64,000 nt of DNA from contig JALIGW010000005.1 in assembly GCA_023053685.1 (NCBI GenBank), positions 20,672,501 through 20,736,500 of the forward strand. The letters are read 5' to 3'. Both the position numbers and the translations under genes were made by a program. Each line of letters starts with the position of its first letter. Within the stretch, counting starts at the first letter, position 1. This DNA is from Diadophis punctatus similis (lineage: Eukaryota; Chordata; Lepidosauria; Squamata; Dipsadidae). Below, in pieces: positions 21,348 through 33,239 of the stretch. The notes beneath the pieces are model-generated. The model was not told the DNA's origin. It saw only the letters and a program-made list of their open reading frames with translations, and ran no database searches.

Positions 21348-21648
21348 CAGTGTTGGGTTCCTACCGGTGCGGTCTTGGCTGTTCGTCGCCGCCAAGCCGA
21401 AGAAGCTGGCGGCGTTCGCGGCGCGGGGCTTCCCCCGCCCGCTTTCCCAGGACGCGGGGACGCCGCCATTTGCGTTCTTTTGCCCTCTGCGCAAGCAGCG
21501 CTTGCGCAGAGGGCAAAATAATGCAAAGGGAGGCGTCCCGGCGTCCTGGGAAAGCGGGCGGGGGAAGCCCCGCGCCACGAACGCCGCCAGCTTCTTCGGC
21601 TTGGCGGCGACAAACAGCCAAGACCGCACCGGTAGGAACCCACCCCTG
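21348..21648. mobile_element. hAT-type fold-back MITE, 8-bp TSD gctgcacc
   Basis: Near-perfect inverted repeat (cagtgttgggttcctaccgg at the left, ggtaggaacccacccctg at the right) flanked by exact gctgcacc duplications (21340-21347 and 21649-21656). GC-rich, centred on aagcagcgcttgcgcagagg. Long frames on both strands here arise from the palindrome and are not genes. Confidence 0.93.
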
Positions 21649-21656
21649 GCTGCACC

Positions 21657-22839
21657 ACATCAGGAGTTGATCACAGGAAATGTTTTGTGACATTTTGTAT
21701 TATGTGAAAACATTTTATAAAATTTGCCAAATTTAATTCCATGGGAGTCATGAGTCCCGGATTCTGGACACATTGTATAAGTTACTCATTTAAGGTAATT
21801 CTGGAAATTGCAGTTCTAACTGTTTCATCAACCTGAACTTGATAGCAAACATTCTTTTTCATCATCTCTTTGTGTCCCTTGAGTTTCATATTTAAAAATA
21901 CTGTTGCTTTGAAGACCACATTGCCCCAGAGAGAGATTAGTTTGGTTTCACAACTTGAAATACAAAAGGAGATGTCATTTTATTTAGTTTAGTTTGAATA
22001 TTATTGTTCTTTTCTATGTAAATTTCATGTATATCTTGTAGTGCTTTGATTTTATATACATATATATTCTTGTTTATGTTGTAAAACATTAGTAATAAAC
22101 AATATTAAAATAAATAAATGCATAAAAGAAAACTTAATTCTTTACTCCATATCTTGTAGTTGTGGATTTTAAGAATTGTAGTTCATGTTAGAGAATATTT
22201 GATGACATTCTCATTTGTGTACTTCATTGTTGTTGTTAACCTTCTGTGCTGCATAACTAACTACTTCAGATTATATTACTCTGAACATAATATGGTATCA
22301 TCTATGTTATGGATGAGCCAGCACAAATTATTTCTAAAGAAAAGATAAATAGGAAGATAAGGTCTATTTCCCACAGTTTTAGATTAAATCTGATCTGATC
22401 ATGCTTCATACAGTCAACAATTCAATACTATTTATCCTTCAGCAGTTTGACAGATTAATGTCACTATGATGTCTTTTCCATGTGCAGTAGCATAATAAAG
22501 TATTATGTAAATATGCTAATTTATTTCAGAGGTAATTCGATAAAATAATTTGTTAGGCCTCACAGTGAAATGTTTTACATTAATCTACAAATGGAAGCGT
22601 TATTCAGTCTTGCTTTGTAGCAAAGATTAAGTGATCTAATCCCTTTCTGAATATCATTACTGTAATATCTTTGATTATAGTGTGGCAAACTAGAGCAAGG
22701 ATAAGTTAGAAAAAGCATCATAATATATGGTTCTAGTTCCTAGGCCTTGCAGAAAATTAATAGTGGGAGTAATATAGCAGCAACAATGATAAGTTAGTGG
22801 GAAGAATAAAAACAAAGAGGTAAGGGGGGGTAATCATGC
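21657..22839. other. Intronic sequence without recognised features
   Basis: AT-rich; nothing recognisable. Confidence 0.55.
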
Positions 22840-23310
22840 TTGTGGTAGATCACCTCAAACGTTTTGAAGGTTTTCATGTGACTGACAATCCATAGTTATC
22901 CATCAGTGCTTTGATTGCTTACAGGTTTGTGCTTAATGACCAGTTGCTTAGCAACAGTTTGAAGTTATGATGGACCTTCCAAAAAGTATGAGATGCTTGA
23001 CAACTGGTTCACATTTACAACCATTTGTAGCATTCCACAGTCACGTGACTACGATTTTCTGCATTTTTTACCAGTTTCCACTGTGTACTTCTGATTTCTG
23101 GCAAAAAAAAATACCCATTGGATAAATGGATTTGCTTAACAACTGCAGCATTTGTTTAACAATCATAGTGTTCACTTAAGGACCACTGCAAAAAGATCAT
23201 AAAATCAGGTGCGGTCATATGGTGGCCCACTTAATGTTCACAAAGACTTATGACTTTAATTCCAAGTTCAATTACGGTTATAAGTCAAGGAATGCTTATA
23301 TGTTGGAGAA
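22840..23310. mobile_element. Old Tigger-like MITE copy
   Basis: Phrases such as gttcacatttacaaccattt, gcttaacaactgcagcattt and cggttataagtcaaggaatg match the interior and end of the Tigger-like MITEs at 34271 and 45976, but the TIRs are heavily mutated. Confidence 0.6.
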
Positions 23311-23357
23311 AATGTACTTGACTTCATTACCTCTGAGGAAGTGTAAATAGAATAGTA

Positions 23358-23633
23358 CAGGGGTGAAAGGCTCCTTGTTCGGGCGGGCCGGTCGGTTGTC
23401 CTAGAGCCGATAGCGATCGCAGCACAAGGCTTCCCCCACCCGCCTGGCCGCCATCATTTGAGTTATTTTACCCTCTGTGCATCCGCAGAATGCTTTGCGC
23501 ATGTGCAGAGGGTAAAAGAACCCAAATGTCGGCATCCAGGCGGGTGGGGGAAGCCTCACGCTGTGATCGCTATCGGCTCTATCGGCTCTATGACGACCGA
23601 CTGGCCCGCCCGAACTGGGAGCATTTCACCCTG
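23358..23633. mobile_element. hAT-type fold-back MITE, 8-bp TSD gaatagta
   Basis: Termini caggggtgaaaggctcc and gcatttcaccctg, with exact 8-bp duplications gaatagta (23350-23357 and 23634-23641). The arms pair widely (ttcgggcgggccggtcgg with gaccgactggcccgcccgaa) around a gcgcatgtgcag core. Confidence 0.92.
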
Positions 23634-23949
23634 GAATAGTACTACAATATTGAATTCAGTATAGAGTAAATCTAATGCCCTCTAGATGTAACTGGACCAC
23701 ATTCTCATAGACCTTGAATACTGACAGTGCTGGCTAGATCTTATGGGAATTATAATCCAAAATATCCGGATCATTTTTCTAACTGCGGAGAATGTTATTT
23801 CTCTCAATAGCTGTATATTCGTGCAAAGTGATTAACCAATATGCACAGCATACTGAGCCACCAAAAATAACTCAGTTTATACTAACCAAGCATAATGTGC
23901 AAATGGATGAATTGGGTCTATTCCTTTTCTTAAAGTTCTTATTAAAATA

Positions 23950-24260
23950 TTTTTATATATAATAAAATCTACATTAAGAGAAAAATATAGTGAAGCAAAT
24001 GTGACAAAAAGAGACAATGGTATAGAAAAAAAATAAAATAAAAGACAGAAAAATGAAAAGAGAGATGGAGAGGGAGAGAGAAAGAGAGAGATGGCTTCCA
24101 ATCATCTTCTCACCAGCTATACATAGAATTTTAATCAAACCGCTCTAAGATTATGTATAAAACCCCTTTCTATAACTCATTCTATTTAATCATCCAAACC
24201 ATAAATCACAAAATCATTTTCTTTTTTATGCAAAAAGTCCATAAGGGCTTTCCAGTCATT
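23950..24260. repeat. Purine-rich tract and unclassified dispersed-repeat end
   Basis: A GA-rich run (24050-24095) is followed near 24230-24257 by caaaaagtccataagggctt tccagtc-type sequence that recurs at 55675-55702. The shared phrase shows a dispersed repeat (possibly an L1 piece); its class is not certain. Confidence 0.45.
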
Positions 24261-24289
24261 GATGAATCTCAAAAATAATATCTTTGACT

Positions 24290-25040
24290 CTGGGGTGGGC
24301 ACTATCCCAGATAGATCCAGTCTGCAATTTGAGGGTTCTCTGGATGTGCGACTTCTTCTAAAGGAGCAGGTGGCAGTTGTGACTAGGAGAGTCTTTGCAC
24401 AACTTTGGATTGTGCCCAGTTGTGGCCTCTCCTGAATCAGGAATCCCTATGTTCAAGTCATTCAGGCCCTAGTCATCTTATGGGTGGACTTTTGTAATGC
24501 ACTCTACATGGGACTATCCTTGAAGAACATTTGGAAGATATAGCTGGTGCGGGGACACAGACAGCTCTTGGTGCCCAAAGAATGGCCATGTAATATCACT
24601 GCTCTGCGAGCTGCATTGGCTGCCAGTCTGCATCTGGGTGCAATTCAAGGTGTTGGTAATCACCTTTAAAGCCCTTCATGGCATGGGTCAAGGCTATTTG
24701 AGGGATTATCTCATCCCACTGGGATTGACCTGTCCCACCTGTGCCGGCAGAGGAGGCATGCTGCAGGCCCCATTGGCTCGATTATTCCACCCTACAGGGT
24801 TCAGGAGAAGGGCCTTCTCTGCCGTTGCAGCTGCCCTCTGGAACATCATGCCCCACAATGTGAGGTCAGCCCCAACCTTCCTGACCTTTCATAAGGGGCT
24901 AAAGACCTGACTCTGCCAGTTAGAATGGGACCCCAATGGGGGAGCATTACAGTGGAGGTGGTTGATTGAGTTAACAACAGGTCCCACCTTCCCCCCATCT
25001 TGCCCCTGCCCTCCTTATTTGTAATTGGATTTTAGCAGTT
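24290..25040 (+). mobile_element. L2/CR1-type LINE, RT C-terminus and 3' end
   Basis: A frame at 24638-24910 reads MQFKVLVITFKALHGMGQGY and later RRRAFSVAAALWN-like (here RRRAFSAVAAALWNIMPHNV) and LTFHKGLKT, the standard ORF2 C-terminal block. Upstream, gccctagtcatcttatgggt and ggacttttgtaatgcactct correspond to the ALVTSRLDYCNAL block, with substitutions and stops. A (GTAT)n array follows the 3' end. Confidence 0.85.
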
Positions 25041-25043
25041 GGC

Positions 25044-25108
25044 GTATGTATGTATGTATGTATGTATGTATGTATGTATGTATGTATGTATGTATGTATG
25101 TGTATGTA
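25044..25108. repeat. (GTAT)n microsatellite
   Basis: About 15 GTAT units immediately after the LINE 3' end, possibly seeded by it. Confidence 0.95.
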
Positions 25109-25109
25109 A

Positions 25110-25215
25110 AAGGTAAAGGTTTCCCTGCCCAGTCGTGTCTGAATTCTAGCGGAGCTCATCTCTATTTCTTGGCCAAGGGAATCAGCATGGTCACTGAGCT
25201 ACGCGAGCCCTTTCC
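25110..25215 (+). mobile_element. Degenerate SINE-like repeat fragment
   Basis: aggtaaaggtttccctgccc and gcggagctcatctctatttc look like a decayed common squamate dispersed repeat; class unverified. Confidence 0.4.
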
Positions 25216-25514
25216 TCACAACAAAACAGTGATCCATGAAGAGATTTTTAGCCCTCATGGTACAATAATTGTGGTGAAAACAGAGAACTTATTTCAGGTG
25301 CCCCATATAGAAAGAAGCTTTCACATGCAACAAAAGGCATAGTCATATGAAGACTAATGGCAGTAAGTTCTCCTGCGATGGTCTCTTTACCAGCAGAGAT
25401 GGTAAATTAATTGAGGCCTGACCAGTACTTATGTTCAGTCAAATCAAATAACTTCTTTCTTCTATATTTTTATTATATATTATACTATAAATACATTCCC
25501 AGATACATAGACAC

Positions 25515-25674
25515 CAGTAGTGGGTTCTAAATCCCGTCGCTACTGGTTCGCTCGTGAGTGTGCATGACGCTTCTGCGCATGCGCAGAATCGTCCCAGGTG
25601 GGTGGGCGGAGCCTCCCGCCACTGCTGCTACCGGTTTGCCCGATCCGGGGCGAACCGGTAGCAACCCACCACTG
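25515..25674. mobile_element. hAT-type MITE related to 15913 element
   Basis: Termini cagtagtgggttctaaatcc and gtagcaacccaccactg, interior cgaaccggta and a perfect NRF1-like tgcgcatgcgca at 25574-25585. The expected 8-bp duplication is not seen (atagacac versus gtttgcag), so the flanks have changed or the end is altered. Confidence 0.8.
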
Positions 25675-26869
25675 GTTTGCAGGTGTTGGAATTGCTGGGA
25701 AATGGAATGGCTGGAGGATGGTTGAGTACTTCTGACTGTTCAGAACATCATATCAAAAATATTGCAGATACAAACAGTATATAAGTCTAATCCTATATTT
25801 ATCAATTATGTGAAAACACAAATAACTAGGTCCACTTCTAATGCAACTGAGCACAGTAGCTACTTTTTTAAGTAATGATCCCAAATATACAGTCAATAAA
25901 AGACAAAGCACACCCTATTATTTCAAGACAAAAGATATCCTATTATTTCAGAATGTTTTCATTATGTTTAGTAGCATGTAAGCTTTCATAACAAGCCTTT
26001 CAGGTTATGTTAAAGTATTTTTTTTTCATTCCTTGGAATTAACAACTTTTTGTGAAGTAAATTAACTTTTCAAGATGACCATGTGCCTAATGAACACATA
26101 ATAAACGATTACCAGATGTAACTTCTGGTTAAAACGGTTATCTTAACTAAAGCAAAGTTAATCTGTCCACCTGAGGCACCTGTAAATATGCAGCATAAAT
26201 TTTGTAGTGGATGTTGTAATAAATTTCATGTTATTGCCAAGCTTCTAGTCCAGATTTCTTTCCCAGAGGACTGTATATCTATTTAGCAATGTATTTATTT
26301 TTTGTGGGTGGCAAAGTGCTTGCGTCCTTGAAAAACAATACATACATTACTGAAGACCCGGAACTGAATTGGAAGTGAGATTATACTTTCTTTTGTAGAT
26401 TGTTATTGTTGCTCCCTCATTATTAAAATGAGCAGAGTTTTTAGTTGGGTAAAGCTGGATTCCAGTACACCGATTACCCATCTCTTCAGCTGTTTTTTGA
26501 CACATCCAGTGTTCCACACTGATACTCTCACACTTCCTGGCAAGATTCAAGAGAGGTTAATTAAATCCATCTTCAAAATAATGACAGGCCAATGAGCCAT
26601 ACACTCTTTGCAATAGTAAATTACAGTAATTGATGCAATTGTTTCTATAATGGAAAGGAGGATGGACCTGGGTGGTCTGTTCTTCGGCTAGAATGGCCTG
26701 GTAGCAATGTGGCTATAAACTTACTTTTAATTTCTGACTACAAGAAAAGATGGCACACTTCTCAGGAGGCATGTGGGTTTCGCTTGGCATCACCGTGTGA
26801 AAGATGACAGCATTTAGGAAATAAAAAGGAATACTTTTCCCAGCAGGAAGTAACTTGCAGCCTTTCCTG
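25675..26869. other. Intronic sequence without recognised features
   Basis: No repeat ends or coding signal recognised. Confidence 0.5.
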
Positions 26870-27290
26870 CATTTCAGATGCAAATGAATACAAACCCTAT
26901 TTACACAGCCAAACAGAATTAGAGGATACTCTTAATAAACTCTTGGCACCGTTTGTAGCAATAATTAAAAGCGTACACAAATTTAACACAATTACTGCAT
27001 GCTTTCTAATAGAGATGAGCATCATTAAGCTAATTAATAATGCAGTCTTATGTGTTGTGTGCCACTGCAATTGTTCCAAGTGTATGTTTTATGCCTTGTG
27101 TGGCAGCAACTGGCAGCTGGGGGACTCAGCTGGCACTGGGTGACAAAGAGTGAAAGCTGTACCAGCAGCGCTTGTCGCGGCTGAGTCCAGAGTAGAACTG
27201 GCTGGCTGCTGCTACACCTGCCATTCATCACCTAGATGGCAGTGAAGCTCTTTCTCCTGGATTTTATGATTAGCACTCATTACCATTTAC
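26870..27290. promoter_or_regulatory. Candidate conserved noncoding element
   Basis: Non-repetitive, moderate complexity, with homeodomain-type cores (taagctaattaataatgcag near 27025, caataattaaaagcgtacac near 26959) and a GC-richer flank. Judged on composition only; conservation is not demonstrated. Confidence 0.3.
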
Positions 27291-30200
27291 TGTTAAAAAT
27301 GTAATCCTCTGGAAGAAAATAGAGTTTGCAAATTTAGATCTTAAAATGCACTTCTGGCCTTGTCCAAGAATGACTGGGAGGTTGAATTTATTAAAGCCAG
27401 ACATATTTTCCTCTTTAACATAATATGTAAAGCATATTCCAAACTACTGAATATCATAATTTTGGATCAAGAAAAAAATGCATTTTAAATCTGCTAATAT
27501 TTATGATATTCTCCCGTAAATAAGCTGTATTTAAATAATTTCTGTGCTGTTCTCATTGTAAAACTTCCAGTATTTATAGCTTAACTTTTAACTTCCCAAA
27601 AATTGCTCAGGGTAGTTAGCAGAAAAAGTATATACATGACAACAAATTTATTCTTAAAAACCTAAAATATAAAAGGCATAAAAACTAACAAATACTCAAA
27701 AAGTATTGATAGATGTGTCTAGATATCCTTTCTAAAATCAGAAAGCAAAGGGACTGGTTTAAACATGAGAAGAATGTGCTTCAGTGCATAAAATTATTTT
27801 TTCAGAGGCCTTGTCTATATATGCTGTACATGGACACCTCTATTACATTGCAGATGTAATGAAAATTTCTCCAAAAGGTTTATGGAAGCAGCATGTTGCT
27901 TTTGTTATGAAACCATTTCTTCATTAAAAAATTGTATAGTACTGTTATTTCACCAAATTTATGCTTGACCTTAGGCATTGGGTTTAAACTGTAGAAATTA
28001 TACATACATTAACTCCAATATGTAATATGCCAAGTGAGAATGCATTTAAATTTGCAAAGCCAATATCAAAAACTTGCTTTTGGAGAGCATTCAGTGTGAT
28101 CACCACTTCCCTAAAGTTAGACTGGGAGTAACATCCGAATCTCAAGGAAAAAAATGGAATGTCTGCACATTATCACTTTTCTATCATGTTAATCTGAATT
28201 TAATTCTGCAAGTTATAGCATGTAATGTAATTATGACATTGAATAAAATCTCTGTGATACAGAATTGATTTTTTCTTGGATTCAAGAAAAGTTCTGTGAA
28301 TTGAAAAATGATCTATCTTAAAATTATTGAAGACTAAGTATGTTTGTTCCTTAATTTAGAGATAAACAGTTTTATCTTGGAATAGATTGTTCATAATTGT
28401 ATTTCTGATGCTCATTAAGATATACTGAAAGTATTTTTAATATAAGCCAATCCAGATCTGAACTTCAGGTATGTTTAAAAAATTTTAATCAGTGTAGAAA
28501 GTGCAAAATTTCCCCTATGGCGGTTAAATAGCATAAAGGAACAGTAAATGCTTATATAGTAACAGTTTATATATCATTATCATTTGTTTTAAAACATGTA
28601 AAAAATCACACTAATGTTATTAAAAACTTGAGATGTGTTTATTCTGAAAGTGGTCATCTCAGTGCTTAAATTCTTAAGATTGTTGTACTGCCTCCCAGAT
28701 CAATCTTTCTTTCTTGATTCTGTTGATTCTTTCTTGATTCTGTCTTCTGTGGTTCGACATCTACTATGTTACATAACTGCCTTTTTTTAAAAAAAATTTA
28801 CAATTTCCATTATTCATTTATCAAATGGTCGTTTCTCATTAAGAAAAAATATGGATTTTGTCAGCCTTTATCAGCAAAATAGATAGAGACAAAAGATCAT
28901 GCTGTCACATAACATCATAATTCAAAAATTGAAATAAAATTGTCTTTCAGTTTTCACCGTGTAAGGATGTGAGATTTTTTTTAAAAAATTCAAGTTCACT
29001 TGGTATATTCTGTACTCAGGTGTATAATGAGGTTTTTCCATTCACGAATACACCCTGTTACAAGGCCGCTGTTCTTCCCTAGCCCGAGATTTGAAATATA
29101 AAACTTTACAGAATTCAAAACAGTTATATTGAGATTTGAGTTTTTTCCCTGTTCCTTTGAAAAAGGTGAATTGGTTAAAACATAAGCAATGAATTGTCAA
29201 GATGAGCCAGTCAGTCAAGATACACAGAGTCACAATGTGTAAGTTAGGTGACCATATAAATTTGTTTAATAAATAAATATGTTTGTGTTGCTATCGGTGT
29301 TCAACAAGAACTGATACATTGAAAGAGTGAGTGAAGAGTAGTACTGGGACCTATTAAAATCATTCAATGAAAAATAAGAAAGAATACTGACTCTTTTGAA
29401 GTTCATACTGATAGATATCTAAAGACGCTCAAGGATATAAACAGGATGAACTGAACTTTATTTTTCAGGAAGGCCAATGTGACTTACCGTAATACGTATA
29501 ATGGAGGCCTAGTGTCATACTTTCTCATAACTGTAATATAGCAATTGAAGAGTAAAGCTTGCTCAGAAGAAACAGAAGCCAAAGGAGTAACTAAGCTGTA
29601 TGATAAAAATACAATGGCACAGAAATCCAAAAAGATGAACTTGGATGAATAAGTGTTAAGAAAACTAAGTTAAAGCTAATTTCCTCAACAACTTTCTGCC
29701 CTATCTATCTGCATCATTATAACAGTATTATCAAGGAAATGCATGGTGAGGTGACTATTGCCTCTTCCTCACTAGCCCACATGGAGCTGTGGAAAAAAAA
29801 CATGCCTGTATAGGAAAATGCAAAATCCACCTTACAAAGAATTATTTTGGCTGATTGTTTTGGGGAAATCAGTTGGCCAACTTAAAAGATAAGCAGCAAT
29901 GCTATCGTTGCCAGAGAAAGAGTATGCAGGAGAATGTGGTGGAAGGAGTGGCATGTCTACTTCCCAGTTCCATTTGCAGCTGCTCCCACCTCAGATATAT
30001 TTCTCAGGCAAAAAATATCAGTTTTCCAAATTCTTCAAATTATTATGTGATGCACTAACCAAAGAAAAGGGAGTATATTGAACAAAAGGGAGTAAGAAAA
30101 GGAAGATTTTGCTAAACTTGTTTCATGATTGTTAGCTTTTTGATCACCTGGAAAGGTCAGTCACACTAAAGTCATGTTTCAACCTGTAATATAATGTAAA

Positions 30201-31237
30201 GAAGTGTTCCTTCAGATGTGTTGAACATCAGTATCCAGAATTCAGAGTCAACAAGTTTATTAAGTTCTGCAATGCTGACTTGGTTTAAACTACTACTTTT
30301 GAAAAAAGGCAAAAGAGGAAGCTTTCATGGAATTATACTTCTAGCTGATTTTCCCTTTATTGTTATAAGTTCCAGGCTTTCTCTCCTTGTAGATTTTTGT
30401 GTTATAAAGGTGTATAACTTTGGGTTATACTACTTGCATATAACTTTACAGGCAATTGTGGATAAAGGGGCTGGTGATTTACTTTAATCCATTTTTATTT
30501 GATATTTAATTTGTCTGTCTCAGATATTTAGATGGCTTACAAATATATAATTCATAATGTTTCATAAGGTTATGGTCTTAATTTGAAAAATCTTGTATTG
30601 ATTTGGAAAGTTGACCTAGCAATATTAAGGATAAGTGTGTCAATTTCTTCTCTTAAATTGGTTCTATTTTATACTTTCTAAAAATAAACTACAGGAATAG
30701 GATAAGAATATTACAAGTAAACAATACAATTGGGGGAAGAGAGATAATTTCACAACTAAGTGAAATTACTTTTAGAAATATGCTAGGAAGGAATGAGCAC
30801 AATAAACTGAAGCTGTGAACAAGTGGATCCTATGAGCTGAGATTATAGGATTTTTATCACATGTTGTTTATCAGGGCAACATTACTATTTAGGACAATAC
30901 TATTCCAGGAAAAAGGAGATTTGTTCCAGATACTGACATAAACATCTCCTCATAATAGTGGCTTTTCATTTACTGCATTACAATGTAACATAAGCTGTAA
31001 AGTACAACAGATTCTTTGTGCATCTCAATACTGCTTGTACAAAGTGATGTCAGTCAATTTTTAACCTATAAAGTCTGGTGTTATTCTTAATTAGTAATAG
31101 ATGTTGGATGTGTGCTTTTGCAACAGTCCGGGGAGAAAATTAAAACAATTCTTGAAAATTAGCATTTTATTTTATGATCTCTTCTTTTAGGGTAGGTTTC
31201 TCCAACTTGATACAGAGATTTGTTGTACTACAACATC
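27291..31237. other. Intronic sequence without recognised features
   Basis: About 4 kb of AT-rich, mostly non-repetitive intron. A small ttgattctgttgattctttc duplication lies near 28710-28742. No gene or mobile element could be supported. Confidence 0.5.
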
Positions 31238-31245
31238 ATCTAGAC

Positions 31246-31380
31246 CAGGGCAGTCAAACTCCCGGCCCATGGGCTAGATGCGTCATGCACTGGCCACGCC
31301 CAAGCCCGGTTTAGCAAAGAGGAAAAAAGGCCCGATATGTCACGTGATGCTGCCATGACGACATGAGTTTGACACCCCTG
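31246..31380. mobile_element. hAT-type MITE (gtgtcaaact family), 8-bp TSD atctagac
   Basis: Termini cagggcagtcaaactcccgg and catgagtttgacacccctg, with exact atctagac duplications (31238-31245 and 31381-31388). Shares the gatgcgtcatgc interior with 32994-33116. Confidence 0.92.
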
Positions 31381-31929
31381 ATCTAGACCTTCTGTTGAGT
31401 AAGCATAGGGATTTATATGCCAACACTTCTGGAGGATACCAGGAATGCAGTACAGAACTCCCAAGCTTCATAGAAACACTAATAGAGTTTCTCCTCTTTA
31501 TTGTTCACTGTTTGTTCTGTGCTGGTCCTTATTCATTTCCATTGGCTTCCTTTGGCAAATGAATCTGCAGCTTGACAAAAATAGAACTACAGGTGATTTA
31601 GTCTTCCCCTTTTCTCTAAAGTTCTAAACCAATTGCGTTCAGGTCATGGAGCTGTTTTCTTGTCCATGTTGACTCTGACAAAAAGAGCCTTTTGTGCTCC
31701 TTTACCACATGTAGAATGTTATATTAGTGGCCCACATACATCCATGCTTATTGTCCATCTATCCGTAGTTATAATGGATAAATTGCCCAAAATACAGCAT
31801 ACAAATTTATGTATGTGGACACAGTGCATAGTACATACTGTATATAGAATATATTGTATATCTCCAAGTATATTTTTTTATTGGGGATCCATTGCCATTT
31901 CTACATTTGAAAGCTGTCCAGCTCTTGGC

Positions 31930-33235
31930 TTCTGCCCTCTGTAGCAGGCAACCAAATCCTCGGTAACCCAATCAGTGTGTAACAAGGCTGCCCTCATCCA
32001 TAATCTTATCTTGGAGGACAGCACCAAACTGGCATATTTTACTGAGATAAGGTGGAGTTGCTCTCTTAGAAAGTTCTCATCTTGGAAATGGGTTTCTGGT
32101 TTTGCACAAGCTGAGACCAGGGGAGTGGGGGGAGGAAGCTGTTGTCATCCAAGAATCATTACAGGCTTTCAGGGACTCTCCTCTACAAATAATGGGATGT
32201 GGGGTGCTTTTGCTGAAGTTGGACTCAAGAAAACAACTGGGAGTGTTGCTGTGAACTGTCCTTCCTTTTGCCTAACAGTCTCCCTTTCTGAGCTGCTGGA
32301 TTCTATTATTGGGATGGCAGTAGAAGATCAAGGCTGCTGGTTCTTGGGGATTTCAATTTGCCATCTAAGGATGTTGCTTCTGTGCCAGTTCAGGAGTTGG
32401 CTACTATGAAGCTATCCCAAGTCATTGATGGCTCAATGCATACCAGAGGTTGCATGTTAGATCTGAGTTTTGTTTCAGAGTGGTTGATGTGATCTGGCAA
32501 TGGAGGATATTAACATCAGTCCCTTATCATGGACAGATCACTCCCTTACTCATTTTGCTCTCCCTAAAGGGAAATAGGGCTTATTTGATTGTCCCACCTT
32601 GAGCAATTGATGGGCCCAGTAGCGTTCCAGGGAGAGCTGGGGGGTTTTCTGAGCGACTTGGCTAGTCACAATCTGGAATGGGCAAATAGTTGGAACCTTG
32701 GATTGTATTGTTCCTATGTGACCTCTCCCCTTGTGCTGATGCTGGGATGCACCTTGATTTACCGAGCAACTTTGGGAGATGAAGCACCAGAAGAGACACC
32801 TGGGGTGCCATTGGAGGAAACGCAGAGGAGACTTGAAGCAAATCAGACTGGACATGGGTAAGAGCCCACATTAGTGATGATAAGGATGGCAAAACATCAA
32901 TATTTCTGCACCCTTATTGCACCTGTAGATCCAGCAGTCCTATTTAGAGTGGCATGTTTCTATTGAGTAGAGCAAGCATCCCATCTGTTAGGCCAAGGGT
33001 GTCAAACTGGCGGCCCGCAGGCCAGATGCGTCATGCCCACCCCAGCTCCATAAATGGGAAAAACGTCACAAAAAATCATGTGATGGCAACGTGACGCGGC
33101 GAGTTTGACACCTGGGTGTTAGGCCATTGTTCAGAGGCTATGTGGTAGATAAATCTGCTCAGATTTGCTCAGTCTTGGACTTAGACTGGGCAGAGCAGGC
33201 TGAGGCCAGTTTGGTCTCTCCAGTACTCAGTATGC
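31930..33235 (+). mobile_element. L2/CR1-type LINE, endonuclease domain remnant
   Basis: Near 32340-32360 a frame reads LGDFNLP, the APE endonuclease signature. Near 32455-32485 RGCMLDLSFVS matches the next block, and near 32528-32550 TDHSLTHFAL matches the catalytic SDH block. A linker-like VLDLDWAEQAEASLVSPVL segment follows at 33170-33230. Stops and frameshifts make it non-functional. A hAT MITE is inserted at 32994. Confidence 0.8.
32994..33116. mobile_element. hAT-type MITE, 8-bp TSD tgttaggc, inserted in a LINE
   Basis: Termini caagggtgtcaaactggcgg and gcgagtttgacacctggg, flanked by tgttaggc (32986-32993 and 33117-33124). Inserted into the endonuclease-type LINE remnant, hence younger than it. 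Confidence 0.88.
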
Positions 33236-33239
33236 CTTC

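Noticed and set aside
19174..21690. Many long GC-rich frames on both strands (up to 152 residues)
   Set aside because: Most arise because palindromic GC-rich DNA has few stops on either strand. Only the hydrophobic segment in the module D arms has protein-like character, and it is kept as a pseudogene fragment.
31975..32409. A 144-residue open frame
   Set aside because: It overlaps a LINE endonuclease remnant in a mixture of frames; the conserved motifs are in other frames, so it is not a host gene.
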